From assembly GCF_015832195.1 (NCBI RefSeq), contig NC_052017.1, forward strand, positions 66,713,801 to 66,777,800: DNA of 64,000 nt. The letters run 5' to 3'. This document shows positions 25,294-37,864 of this stretch, piece by piece (the first letter of the stretch is position 1; each line of letters begins with the position of its first letter). The notes below the pieces were generated by a model, which did not search any database, had not been told where the DNA came from, and was given only the letters and a program-made list of their open reading frames with translations. A program made the translations under genes and the position numbers. This DNA is from Motacilla alba alba (lineage: Eukaryota > Chordata > Aves > Passeriformes > Motacillidae).

Positions 25294-28200
25294 GCTTTCA
25301 GCCAAGTTCTCTTTGACTTAAACAGAAGGAGGCTTAATTTTATTTCATTTAGTAAAGTCACCATGGAAGGATCCTCCTCCAAGAACTCTCAGCAATATTA
25401 GGAGTGTGTACAAAACAAGTCCAGACATCAAACAGGGCAACTCCCAAAATGTCTCTGCATTTGTAAACATGCATCACATCTGCTCAGCTTGGCTGTAAGC
25501 ATGAAACATAAAACTTGGGATATCTGTCTTATTAATTTAAATGGATGCTAATTCAGGCTGTGGCTTGAGGAGATGGAGGATGCAGCTGCAGCTGGCTTGA
25601 AAAAAATCTTTCAAGAAAAAAAAAAGAGACTCTGAAAAATTAAATATGTTTTTAATAAAAAAAACAATAAGGGGGATCAGTTGCCTGATCTGATTTGTAG
25701 TTCACCCCTAGGTAGGCCATTTGGAGCAACTGCCTAAGCACTGCTGACACTGTTAACCTTTTCCTGAGATCAAACAACAATCTTTCATCCAAAGGATGTT
25801 CACTGATGATGAAAACATGGAGTGAAGGAGAAAAGCTTCTGTGGCATTGGGATATGTTTCTTTTATCCCACAGTATGTGTGAAAATGGTGGGGGAGCCCA
25901 CAGGCTGGGCTGCTTCAGCAGGTGCACTTTTCCAAACACCAGTAGAAAATGTTGCAGTGCGAATTGACACATAGTAGTTTGTATGGATGTAGAGTGGCAC
26001 AGCTTATCCCTAAATTAGAAATATTTATGAAAGTACAAACAATTTTTTTTTAAATCCATAAATAAATATATTATAGGAATATATTTTAGTTAGTAAAGAA
26101 AAGTTTTATACCAACATAGGTGCCTGTGCAACAGGGATAATACTCATAGAGACTACCTAAACTAAACCAATATATATTTGATGCATACTTATATATGCAT
26201 AAATATTTGATACATAATTATAACATGGAGAGTGTATGGAGATCAAGTCTGAGATGTGGTGTAAAGTGAGTGGCCCAAAGTGACCTTCATTGGTTTAAAT
26301 GTTAATATAATATTGTAGTCACTATACTCCTGACTGATATACCTTTTGGACACAGCTGTTGGAAAAATGTTTTGCCCTGTTCCTCCTTTGCAAGTTACAT
26401 CTCTAAGATTTTACTGGCAGAGCTGCTGATCTGACTTGTCTCATGCAGTTCTGTCAAAATACCTACCTGCACATCTGACTGTGAAGAGGGTGTCTGTCCA
26501 CAGCCAGGGGCTTTTGACTTGAGGCAAAGCATACTGAGCACAACAGGAATGAGCAGATCAAGAGTGATCTGCACCTCCAAGAGTCTGGGGATCTGGAATT
26601 GTTTACAAACTAATTGAATCCATAAATACAAGCACAGTTATCATGCTGTCACTGGACTACTTTCACACACTGGTTAGTGTAGTGTAAATATTGTCTCTCT
26701 CCTCGCAAGTCAATATCTAGTCAGATGCACCAGCCAGGCACACTCTTTTCCATGCAAAATGGTTTTCTTTGTAGAAAGAATTTACACAATTTTTGATGGA
26801 GAGACAGCAAATCTGTCACTAGTTAAATATGGAAAACACAGTTTTGGGAGTGCTGCAACCTCCTGGAAAATGTTTGGCTTCCCACTGCAGATACTAAATA
26901 CAATGTAGTGAGAACTCTGTGTGGATGTTGGTGGAGCAGAAAGAGGAAAGTAAGGCACATCCTAACGCAGAAAGTGAGGTCTGCTTCTTAAGGGTGCAAA
27001 AATGCCTTGACCTTTTGCCTGTGGCAAAATCTCACTTTATACATGTTCTGTGGCCTGTGTCACTTGGCCACATCCCAAGCTCAACTCATTTCAGCAAGTG
27101 TCCTGGATGATTTTCCATGTGACAGCAGTACCCAGAGCCTTAAGCCAGGGCTGTAGCCCTTCGTGTTAGGCACAGAGCAAGCACACTGGCAGTCTCACTC
27201 TGAACATCTCCTGGTCTAGAAAGACTGGCAAAAGAGGAGGAAAGGGAAGAGAAGCAGCAGAAAAAAATCATTCAGGGTTGCACAGCGTGGAAACAAGGCA
27301 GCAGAGGCTCCTGCTAATGGTTGGTTGCTGTTTTCTTGCCTTCTCAGCAGCTAGTGTTGTGTCATTTATTGCAGCAGAAAGTAACTTTTGGGTCATGTCT
27401 AGGCACAGAGCTTTTGCAGCGCAGCTCTACTGTCTTTTCGCGCTGTGACAACCTAAGAGTATTTCTCATCCTGTAGGACTGCTGTGCCCTGCTGCCAGAG
27501 TGACTGTCCTAATGCCTGAGTGACGAACAGGTACATGTGCCCATGTAGAGGTTTTTCTAGGGCAAAGTTCAGCCTCCAGGTTTCAAACTGCTTTTGAGCA
27601 GCAGATCATTGCTGCTGCTGGAGCAGGGCCTTGAGCACCTGGACCTCTGATGCCACAGCCTCCATCTTACACTTTGGGCTGAAAAGCAAGGGATACATCG
27701 TGTTGTTATAACACAACTGGTTTCCCAAGGGAGCTGTGTGCAAGAGGTTATGTTTTGTTCTTTGATTTTTCCCTAATTCACAGAAATGTCTGATGTTCTT
27801 CAGAGTCCAATAGACTTTATCCACGTTGCTAAGGATTATTTCTATTCAATCTCCTTAATAAGACTGAGGGAGCAGTGACTGGTCACCCCTCTGCAATGTC
27901 ACTCATGATCCCTCCTGGACATTTTGAGTGACTAGGTTGGTAGGAAATGACAACAGAGTCATTGATGAGATTAGCACTTCTTGCTCTTCATAGTGTAAAA
28001 AACCCCAGGACCAACTCATTCTTCAAGCTCCTCAGTGACTAATAGTTTTGTTATCATCCTTTCAATTAGAAAGCACTTATCAGCAATCTTTGCTAGCTCA
28101 CTGCATGAATTGACCTGTCATTCACTGTCTCAGCCCTTGGAACTGGTAATTAAGTTTAGCAATCTACCTCAGCAGCTCCAGTTGAGATACGTGGTATGTT

Positions 28201-30234
28201 TCCATGTGAATAGGCAGACACTTTGGGGGTTTCCTTCCCAATAGAAAAGGGCTTTGAGAAAAGTGAAGAAGGGTCCCAGGAGATGTCCTGTGTCAGGTAC
28301 TTGCAACCCTGAAAGCCTCACAAGCAGAGCACAGTGAGTGGCACAGAGCAGCTCCACCATGACTGGGGATGGGCTGCAGAAGGGTGTCAGTGGGGCCACC
28401 TGACTACCTATGGCCCAGGGAGAGGAGCAGCTTTGTTTAGAGTTGGCCACCATAAGCTGGGATCAGCACACAATGCTCCCTAGCTGAGCACCTGCTTCAT
28501 CCCTGATCTTTCCAAACTGCATGCTTTTGGAACAGTAATAGAGATTTTCACGTTATTCTCAATGTTGAGGTATGTCAGCCTTGAAGTCTGGGCAAAGATA
28601 CAAAGCTCTGAAGTCAGGGTACCTCTTTGTTGTTGAGCAAGGGGCAAAGCAAAGCAGTTGCAGTGAAAATATGTGTGATGAAATCCAGGGATCAAGTACA
28701 CTGACACAGGTCCTACATCTTCTCCGGTACAGTTCTCCTCAGTGCCGGCAGAGGACACGTCCTATTGACAGTGTAAACAACAACAACAAATGTAAGCCAG
28801 CCTCCTGCTGGAGGAAGTTTTTTTCAGGGGGCTGGCCCCACAGAAAAGTGACTGAACTGCAATGGCACAGTGTGATTTGCCATGCTAACCCGAGGGTAAT
28901 GCTAGCAATGTCACAGGTATTGCTGACATTGAGGCTACACACCTGTTGTTATCTCCTGGCCTGTCCAGGTATCATTTTCTTTTTCAGATTAGAGGAAATT
29001 TGCAGATTGCATATGCTAAAGCCATACTGCTGGTAAAAGAGCTTTGCCCCTCATCTGGATCTGTGGCTGACAATAGTTGATAGGGGCTGATTTTCAGTAG
29101 CTAGCCTACTGGCTTTTTAAGCAAACTTTACTCTGAGAAGAAAAAAGAATCTTAAAAAAACCCACACAACCCTCTTCACAACTGTCAAGGGGTACAGAAA
29201 TGCCAGGGTCCCCATTACTCACTCCAAAATCAGGTTCAAGTTGCCTGGCTTCAGGTTTTGGAGGAAATGCACAATGTGCAGAGTTCACTGAACCCCACAG
29301 AAGATTTGGATTTGAATTTTTCTGGAGCTACTCTAAAATATTTCTTACTGTTTCTGAAAATATTCCTTACTCTGTTTTACCACAGGAAACATCCTAAGGG
29401 GATTTTTCTGCTTCTTCTTTTTCCCCTCCTTTCACTACACCAGGTTCATCTCCCTGCTGTCTTAAGGAGACCACCTACAACTTAAGGAAATAAAGACCTC
29501 TGTGAAAAAATACAGGCAAACCCGCTATTTAAGGGTCAGCTCCCCACAATATTTATCTAGTTGTCTGAGCTGGTCCAACCACAAAATGGGGGGAAAAAAA
29601 TCACTATCATGTGGTGGCTGGGAGGGTAACCTCTGTTAAAAAACAACAACAAAAACAAACTGCAGCAGCATAAAATTGATGGGAAAAGTGCCAAGTAGAG
29701 GAAAGGAAAAGGACTGATATTTATGAGGTATAGTAAATAATAGCACTAGGATGTAGTGCTTGGTGAGGATAAAGAAGCAGATAGCTTTAATTTTGGAGCA
29801 GAGAGACAGGGTTTTGTCTAGTATAATTTATTTAAGAGGTTTCTCTGTGTTTCTAGGGGAAAAAAAGTAGTACTGAATATACATTAAAAAGAAGGCAAAA
29901 AAAATACACTTTCTTCCCTGAAACCACCCAGAGGTTTCTTACAGTATTCTGCACCCTGAAGATCATGTGCCTTAACTTCAGACCTGAAAAGCAGAGAAGG
30001 AAAGAAACACTTACAATTTGGAGCAAAGGCTGCCTTTCCTCACCGAGGCACTAAGCAGGGATGTAAATTACAGGGTATCTGTTTCAGGCCCCTTTCAGTA
30101 TACAGCTCCTATAAGAGCTCCAGAGTAAGATAATCCTCTGGAGATCAGAGGCAGCATGCTATTAGCTGGAGCTCATAGGTTACATTTAGTGGTGCCTGGG
30201 GTACCTTTATGCTGAAGTGTTAGTGTCAGCTCGA

Positions 30235-30420
30235 AAGCACATAATCCTTCTCTTGAGTCTAATTATACATTCATTGCACACGCAACAGAATATGCAAATG
30301 TGTTTAATTAGTCGAAAGATTGTGCTGTAAACCCACAAAAGCAAGGCAGGAAGGAATAAGGATGAAAAGTCAAATAGCTTCTTTTATCTAATTGCATCTC
30401 TGACTACCTGGGAGTCCCCA
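30235..30420. promoter_or_regulatory. Candidate regulatory element with octamer and homeodomain words
   Basis: AT-rich, repeat-free DNA containing a perfect POU octamer ATGCAAAT at 30292-30299, followed five bases later by TTAATTAG (30304-30311), a homeodomain core, and then a GTAAAC forkhead-type core near 30327. Two retained CpGs lie in the same 100 bases. This close packing of developmental-factor words is typical of vertebrate enhancers. Element boundaries are a guess, and no conservation data were available. Confidence 0.35.
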
Positions 30421-30529
30421 AGCACCAATGTAAAAGATACTGTAAAAATATTTAAATATAAACCCATAGCTGAATATGCTATAGCCACAGCATACCCCTG
30501 AGTTTCTTTTATGCTTAATAACCAGATTA

Positions 30530-30850
30530 ATTGTTCCTAATAATTAATTAATTATACACCAGTTCATATAGAAAGGGAAAAGTGTACAGTTTGTGTCCAC
30601 TCGGCCCCTCAGTTGGATCACCAGTAACATTGGTGGTGTGGGCAAAACACCTTCTGTTGTTTGCAAAAGAAGTTTGTTACCTGCTTTAAAAATGCCTTAT
30701 TTACATTTTATCACTAAAGTGTATTAAGTAAAGTTCTCAAGGATTTCCATTAAAGTTTGGTTAACAGTGCAAATAGAGGGTTATATTTAATTATAAACTG
30801 TAAAGCTTCACCCTTGAAAACAATGTCATCATTTTATCTTTTCATCTGAA
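30530..30850. promoter_or_regulatory. AT-rich block with TAAT cores, possible second module
   Basis: Starts with three overlapping TTAATTAA-type words near 30540-30552 and continues as repeat-free AT-rich DNA with TTATAAA- and TTTAATTATAA-type words up to about 30810. With the element at 30.24-30.42 kb it may form one larger regulatory region. AT-richness alone produces such words, so confidence is low. Confidence 0.22.
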
Positions 30851-30899
30851 GTACCTTGTTTTTTCTTGTTTTTTGGTGTGGTAAGTTAACTGGATTCTG

Positions 30900-33800
30900 C
30901 AGGTGCTTGCTGAAATCTAATGGTGACATAATTGTTATATAAAGTTGCAGCAGGTAAGTTTTTACCATGGAGCCTGTGGCTAAAGGAGAGATCCAGCAAG
31001 AAGGAGAATGAAGGCTTGTGCTTCTGCCAGTTCACTTGCTACTTAGCCCTGGGTGACTGCTTCTGGCTCAAATTTTCAGGAGTGGTCACTCTACCCCAAG
31101 CCCATTCATGTGACATTATTTTATACTCATTGCTGAGTATAAAGCCCCAAAGGAGACCATCTCTGGACAGGCATTGGTCCCCAGCCAGGCATCTCCTCCC
31201 AGGGGAACCGAGTGCTCTGGCCATGCTCTGGGTCAGCCCAGCTTCACGCAGCTTCGACTCTGCTTATTTCCACTCAAGTAGTAAAATACCTTTATCTCAG
31301 AAACATTTTGGGTGGAAGGGACACCTTCAAAGTAGGGTCATCTTCCATGTAAAATCAGCTTTTTCCTGGGCCAGGACAGGGGCCTGAAGATACGGGTTTT
31401 CCCAAGGTGTGGTCTGTGGTATGTGATTAAGTGCAAAGACAGTGCAGGAGTGAAAGAAAAAAAACAAACCATGAAATGAGCTGAAAATCCAGCTCCTAGA
31501 ATTAGAGGAGTTAAGGACACTTGGTCCTGCCTTTACAGAATTCAGACAATTAAAACAAGCCATTACTATTGAGGATTAATTAGCTCAGCTGGGATGGGTG
31601 ATAATGGATGTGCTTCAGTGGGTTGTGACCATGAAGATGCTGTATCCACAGCCCATTTTTGAAAAGCTGCAGACTTTCCCCAGAGAACAGGTATCAGAAT
31701 AAATCTGCTCAGTATTCCCAAATATGAAGGTTTCATCCTGGAAAGACAGGACCTTGGTGAAAGCACAGTAGAAAATAGCCACTTCATTCTAACGCATATC
31801 ATACAATATAGTAATTGTTTTTATTTCCTTCTAGGCTGGGAGCATGAAGCAGGATACAGTGAATTTATTTCTTTAGCACTTTTGAAAGTCTGTGTGTGCA
31901 GCGTGTGGAATTTGTCATGCAAACACCTATGTTGTTTTAGATATCCTTAAATAGGCTTTGAAAGGGATCACAAAGACTACAAGATACTGAGGGACTGATG
32001 GACACTTTCTATGTACAGCACAGGACCATGAGACACAGCTCCTGAACTGCGAGCACTTGCTCTTGCTACAGGCACTAACTGAGGGAAGCCTAGGCGGCTG
32101 TACCTCCCTGCTCTCTGCCCAGCTCTGCAAATAAATGCTAGGTAAGTTTTGGCAGTCTTTTGCACTCTGGTACAAGTAAATCTCCTCATGTGCTGACTCT
32201 TCAATAGAGGAGATCTGTTTGAGCCACATTTTCTTCCTTCTTCCCCCTCTGCAGCCCCTGTCATTTGGAGATGTATCTGGGGAGCAGAGTTCATGCCAGT
32301 GTGTCTTTTGAGGAACAGGTTGACCTGCTTGGATTTTTTTTTCATGAGGGTGCAATGACCAGGCTGTGGAAAAGGTATTGTTCAGAGCGCTGGAGCCATT
32401 GTGGCATGGCTGGTAGGAATATTGAGGAGGAGATGGTGAGGCTGCAGTTGTAACTGTAAGCACAACCTCTGGCCATAAATTTGGTATTTTCTCCTCCTAA
32501 AACACCATCTGCTTGCTACTGTTTATATTCCATGCCAACCCTCACACTTTCAGGCAAGTCTGTGCTACAGGGACACCTGTGGTCACAGCTCCTCCCTGAA
32601 GTCATCTTTGCAGCTTGGGAGGAAGGTGACCTCCCTTTTCAGAGTACTTCAGCCTGAATTAACAGAAAACTGCCTGTGGTTGTGGGCACATTACTTTGAG
32701 TGTTTATGCCACTTATCTGTTATTGAAAGATGGAGGTTTTGAAGACACTTTAAGGGGTTGTTTTGTTTTTTTTTTTCCTTTCAGCTGCTAATCTTACAGT
32801 GTCAGGAGCCTTCACTCATGGGAAAGTTGCACCAACTTACCTCAAGGGGCTTTAAGTTTTGTTAGAGCGACATGGGATGAATTATGCATGTGGAAAGTAG
32901 GAAGGCTCTGCAGAAGGATCTGGACAACACTAGAAGCAAAGTGTGACCTTGCAGCTTCCCACTGTGCTCTTTCACTTCACTTTTCTGGTCAGTCACGAGA
33001 GCTCAAGCAGAAGGCAGCCAACTCTCCCCATCTCCCATCACCCTTGCACAGCTACTGCTGTGTATTCCACTGCAGGGCAGCCATCCCTGGCATGAGGTTT
33101 GCTCCCCAACAGGCTCGTGTGAGCACTGGTGGGACTCCAGGCTGTGGATCTCACACTGCATGGGCTAGGTGGATGACTCACAAAAGCTGGGATTGTGCCT
33201 TGCCAGCAAGCAGCAAAGTGAGCAATGATGCTGCCAGTCCTCTGCAGGGTAAAGTGAGCCTCCCCAAGGCAGCCCTTCGTCCCTTGGAGGGAGGATGAGG
33301 AGGAGGTGTAAATCACAGCCAGGTTTCCACACGGTAACCTGAAGGCCTTTACCTCTGCATGGTGTTTCACAAAGAGCACGGCAGGCCAAGAGATGACTTT
33401 TGTGCTTGTTCTGGTTTTCCCACCCAGTGTGGCTCAGTCCCTAATGAAAATCAGGAGGGAACAGATTTCTCGGGTGCTTTCTTCCACTGGTCCATGAGAC
33501 AAAGTGAGAGAAAAAACAAACTGGGAAATATGGACTGTTGGGGTTTGCCTTGCTTGTCCTTAAGGCCTGTGTGCAGATGCGAAGTGCCAAAGGTCAAAAG
33601 GCCATTGACTTCATCTTCTTCCCCTTAATTTTTATGTCCACTGTTACTGGATGGGATGGATCCAGCCTGTGGATGCCTGTATACCTCTGCTCTTTTCAGG
33701 ATGCTTCCCAGTGGTTTTGTTGGGGTGAGGACAAGGGCTTCCTATGGGAATTCAGCCCACAGGGTCCATTACCACCTCTGGCACCATTAGTGTGCTCAGG

Positions 33801-34190
33801 GATGAGCGAGGAGACTCTTGCAAGGAGGAGCGTTCAAAGCTTGCAACTGCAAAAATCCAAAAGCAAAACAGTGGAAAACTGGCTGGATAAATGTGGAAAG
33901 CTCTTGGAAATAAACAGCCCACAGAGGCACAGCCAACCTTTCTGAAACTGGTTTAAAGCGATCGGTTGCTGAGTCCTCCTCCATGTGGGCTGAGCCTGAG
34001 GGGAAGGCTGGCACTCCCTTCGAGGTGTGCAGGGGGCACAGCGGGTCCCTCTGCCAGCCTCCTGGGACTATAACGTGGAGAAGAGAAGCCAGCTGGCAGC
34101 GTTGGAGGTCAAAAGCCTCCCTTCCCAGGGGCTGGAGCAAAGTTGAGGGCGTTGAGCAAGATGCAGGGCTGAGTCTGGTGTCCCCCGATG
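30900..34190. other. Non-coding stretch, no gene seen
   Basis: Open frames here include 151 aa at 30932-31387 (plus), 178 aa at 31927-32463 (minus) and 135 aa at 33538-33945 (plus). All three overlap frames in other registers and start at arbitrary ATGs. None has a domain, signal peptide plus cleavage context, or splice pairing that I can support. No repeats of known family were recognised. Confidence 0.55.
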
Positions 34191-34196
34191 GTGGCA

Positions 34197-34220
34197 GGGG
34201 AGGGCGGGGGCGCGGTAGGG
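34197..34220 (+). other. G-quadruplex motif with very short loops
   Basis: G-runs at 34197-34200, 34202-34204, 34206-34210 and 34218-34220 with loops of 1, 1 and 7 bases. Single-base loops favour very stable quadruplexes. The motif lies in a GC-rich patch with three CpGs, just upstream of a candidate regulatory element. Confidence 0.65.
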
Positions 34221-34264
34221 CTGTGGGAGTTGTTGTCCTTGCCCTGCATCTATCTGCCCCGCAA

Positions 34265-34640
34265 CGCTTTTAAAGTGCTAACATGTTTTATGACGCCACG
34301 CAAGTGAAACGAAATAGTGGCTCCTGGCTCCTCGTAACTTGTGTAAATTCCAGATGTGACAATCCTTTTACTGGCAAATGGAGATGTTTATCCCTGTGCT
34401 CTCCTCGAGTTGAATTAGCTCCCACTAGGAAGAGCTCGCTGAAAATGTGCCTGCCTGGCTACTAAACGGCTGCGTAATTGTCCCTCTGCCCCTTCCTGGA
34501 GCTGCACATAAAAAGTGCAATCCAAATTCCTGGGCAAACCAGGCAGGGCCCTGGAGAGCACTTCCCACCCCCCTTCAGGAATTGAACGTCATGCCTAAAG
34601 GATAATGCAGGATTAGGGCAAGGGGAAAACGAGTGGCTTA
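34265..34640. promoter_or_regulatory. Candidate conserved non-coding element
   Basis: Repeat-free DNA with retained CpGs (for example in GACGCCACGCAAG and AAACGAAATAG near 34292-34316), a GTAATTG homeodomain-type word near 34473 and GGATTAG, an OTX/PITX-type core, near 34612. The mix of AT-rich words with preserved CpGs differs from the flanking sequence. The call is by texture and motif content only. Confidence 0.28.
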
Positions 34641-35055
34641 AACAGATCCCAACTGCAGCAAGGCTCAGCAAAATGTGTCCTTATTCCCAGCCACAGGCCT
34701 CTCTCTTTTCTTTCTTTTTTAATAAAATTTGTTATTATTGCAAGGGGAAGGAGGAAAGGGCCTCCAGATTGTGAAACAGGCGGAAGAGGAACAATGTTAG
34801 TTCCCTGAAAGCCCCCAGCCCAGGCCACAAGGCCACCCTGCCCTCTGCCACATGGCAGCCTACATGGGAAACCCTTCCCGGCCCTTCCCTGCCTGTCCTC
34901 CCCCACCTCCTCCTCCTCTCCCGGAACACACAGGCACTAGTTATTAGGGATTAGGTGGAACAGATGCATGTAAGATGCTTACTGCCTTTTCCAGACACAA
35001 GGCCACTTTCCAATCAGCTCAGAGGAAGCAGGGTAATTAGATGGAGTCGCGGTCA

Positions 35056-35076
35056 GGGAGTGGGGGGGGGAGAGGG
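35056..35076 (+). other. G-quadruplex-capable G-rich run
   Basis: G-runs at 35056-35058, 35062-35070 (nine G) and 35074-35076 with short spacers. The nine-G run can supply two of the four strands. It sits directly before a long pyrimidine tract, so the two strands switch from G-rich to C/T-rich within 30 bases. Confidence 0.5.
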
Positions 35077-35212
35077 CGGAATTAGCCTCTTACTCAACCA
35101 GAGCCTGCAAGGCCACCTCTTCCCCTCCACACTCCCTCCTTTCCCCTCCTCCCCATTCCTCTGCCCACTCTGTCGTTTCAAAGCTTTTTTATTTTTTCTT
35201 TTCCTTTTCCAG

Positions 35213-35248
35213 GAGGCAGCTGATGCCGGCCGGCCGGCTGCCAAGCAG
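35213..35248 (+). other. Candidate 36-nt exon (unrecognised)
   Basis: A pyrimidine tract of about 40 bases ends in TTTTCCAG at 35212, and a CAG|GTCAGG donor-like site begins at 35249. The 36 bases between are a multiple of three, open in the frame EAADAGRPAAKQ, and contain a GGCCGGCCGG core. The frame also stays open beyond the donor to 35500, so a longer exon is possible. The peptide matches no protein I recognise. It may be a micro-exon, a non-coding-RNA exon, or chance pairing of splice words. Confidence 0.15.
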
Positions 35249-35499
35249 GTCAGGCCTCTGCAGCTGAAACTGCCCGAGATTCCTGAGCGGGATGATGAAT
35301 CAGCTGTGTCCTTTAGGACACATCCTCTCTTGGACGTGCTGCTGGGATGTCGTGTCTGTCTCTCCGTGCTTCCCCGTGTGGTGAGAGTGTGCTCAGAGCT
35401 GCTGGCTGATGACACTGGGTGGGTTGATGAGTTTGGTTTAACTCTTCCTCCTCCCCCTCATAAACCAGCTTCGCCTCCTGCTGAAGTTATTGTCCCTTA

Positions 35500-37800
35500 A
35501 GCTGACGATAGCAGCTCTGGATGCCTCACTGGAGGAGAACTGCCGGGCTTTGAAGGAAATGATGCCTTGCTTGTCATTTGCCTTCTTTTAAAAGCACATT
35601 AAGACAGCTTTGGCTTGAGTGCCCTGCAGGCAGGAGTTCCGAGCAGGGACAGGCTGGTTTTCACTGTGTCCACCCCTGCTCCCAAAAAAAGCCTCCTTGA
35701 CTTTTGGGGTTGCTGAATGCAACTGCTGCAGACTGGAAGCTGCTGTACCCAGGCTGCCTCATGCCTGATGACTCTCACTGCATAAGAGATTTTCCTTTTC
35801 CAACCTTTAAAAGTTCTTGGGTGTGTTTATGCTCCAGTGCTTGTTCATCCCAGAGAAGATTTTGCTGGGTAAAGTCCTCCAAATGTGGAGGGCTGTCCTG
35901 GCACTGTTATGCACAGGGCAGCTGAAACAAGGTAATGGTTATCAGGCACTGAGGATGGTGATTAAGAAGCTGACTATTGTATTTATTACCATCTCCTCCC
36001 ACAACCTCCTGCCTTGCTTGTTTGCCTTCTGAGGCCTGACTGCGCTGCGGTTTATTGGGAGAGCACTGCTCTTTTCCAAGATGTTTGGGTTTAAAACCAT
36101 CAGAATGTCCCCAGGGTGTTTGGAAGGGGATGTGCTGTGTCACGAAAGTGTTCCCCATGGAAGGATTTTTTCCAAGTGACAGGTCAGCTGGGCAGTAAAC
36201 ATGCAAAGGAGGATCACCATTACAAATATAAGAGAGCAGAGAAGAGCTGACCCCCAACTCTGAGGCAAAGAAGCGAGAGACTGTCTGGACTTCCCCAAAT
36301 GCGGGTGCTGCTCCTTACTGTTGGTACCCTTTTGAACATCATTAAGCTCTTTTCATAAGCATGCACAAGCACTAAATGTTGAAACACACTTCAGGGCTGG
36401 ATGGAAAATTTCTGACCATGGTTTGCTGTCAGGAAATGCTGGTTCAGCAAGAGGAAAAAGATGTCAACTTCAACAGTAAAAAAAAAAAATCAGAAAGAAA
36501 CAAAAAATATGATACCAATGAAGAAACTCTCCAGAGGGCTTTTTGAAGCAGTGAGGTTTATTTTTCAGTGCCCTGTTTTTATTGTTCATTGACATGTGGG
36601 ATAAACACAGCCAGAGCAGAGGCTGCACCATCTTTTCCCCTGTGGTTTTGCTCAGTATATGGTAGGTAAAAGCTTCTGCATACCCAACACATTCTTCCCA
36701 GAGCCTACCTGCAATAACACAGGTGCAAAGAGTGCAGGTAAAGCAGGAGGAACTTTTTCTGATATACCATCTTTCTTAAGGGAGAGCAAAGTGCCTCTGT
36801 GAAGCACAAAACTCCCATGGAGGCATGCTGGGATCTGTCTTGGAGGTGGATTATCTCCTTCACACCTGCACTCCTGGCCATGTGGGTTAACTGATGACCT
36901 AGTAAAACCATTGGCTCTCCTCAGGTCTTGACATACTCCTCATTTATGTAGCTGCAGCTAGTTAGGTCTGGTAATTCTAAAAATGGCATTCTTCCTGAGC
37001 ACCCAAGTCCTCACAGGAGTGCAAAATTAAATATGCAGGGCAGAAACAAGACATGGAAGAATAACCCTGTGTTGCATGGGAAGTGTGTGTAATTTTGGTT
37101 ACTGCTCTGCATTTTTTTATGTCTGCCAAATACATGAGATTGACAAGTAAATAGACAAAAATATATATGTTGAAGCAAAAAAAGCTAAGAAAAACAGTAT
37201 TCTAGTGAAGTTCTGAAAACAGCTAAACAAATAAATCTCCCCAAATACACATCTCTGCTACCCAGGGTGGCTGTTTGGTTCAGGACCTTCCCAATTAGCA
37301 TTATAAACATACCAGAGTGCTATGCATGTTTTAGAGTAAATCACCTAAATAGATTATTACTGTTGGATAGCAATTAGAATGATTGAGTAGTCCAATCTAT
37401 GTCCTGGTGTAGTGCCAAGTATCAGAGCTCTGATTTATGCATTTCCCCCTCCTCCCCATGCTACTACTGAAATGGGACAGTGTGGGAAACCTGGCGGCAC
37501 ATGGGACAGAGCTCCTCTCAGCACTATCAGGCCACTTGTTCCTTGAATTCCCCTCCAGGAAGTGGGATGGTGGGAGGAGAAGAGACTTGGCGCTTCCCAT
37601 CCCTGCTGATGAATGGGGCCAGGCCTTCTTTGGACTGCAAGTGAATTCACTGGGCCAGATGCTTAGGCCAAGCCCCAGGGCTGCTTGTGTCTTGGAAGGA
37701 AAGGTAGAAGATTCCTGAGGTAGTCTTTTTTTTGTTTCTTTATTTTGTGTTATGGGAAAGTTCCCGTCTGAAAAGTGATGCTTGTATTTTAGTCTCCTTT
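35500..37800. other. Non-coding stretch, no gene seen
   Basis: Nothing beyond short chance frames (up to 116 aa on the minus strand at 35907-36257), an A run near 36479-36489 and AT-rich DNA around 37.0-37.4 kb. No repeats or motif clusters stood out. Confidence 0.55.
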
Positions 37801-37864
37801 TTCAGTGCTGCCCCCTAAGGCCGAGGATACAAAAAGGATGCATCCTTTGCATTTGTGACTCCCT

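Larger units (their letters stand above)
17700..30230. other. Long non-coding stretch, no gene seen
   Basis: About 12.5 kb of ordinary vertebrate non-coding DNA. No exon, RNA gene or known transposon could be supported. Visible small features are a T tract at 18045-18060, a 28-bp tandem duplication (19010), A runs at 22326-22338 and 25266-25279, and very AT-rich DNA around 26.0-26.3 kb. Patches at 20.0-20.3 kb and 27.96-28.2 kb have the AT-rich, repeat-free texture of possible regulatory elements but no distinctive motif cluster. The longest frame is 154 aa at 28572-29036 and is unrecognised. Confidence 0.55.

Noticed and set aside
31927..32463. 178-aa minus-strand frame
   Set aside because: Overlaps another minus-strand frame of 122 aa in a different register. 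The translation is serine- and glutamine-rich with no family resemblance.
34955..35500. 181-aa plus-strand frame as a full CDS
   Set aside because: It runs through a long pyrimidine tract whose translation is a phenylalanine/leucine/serine/proline run. Only the short splice-bounded part at 35213-35248 is kept, as a weak exon candidate.
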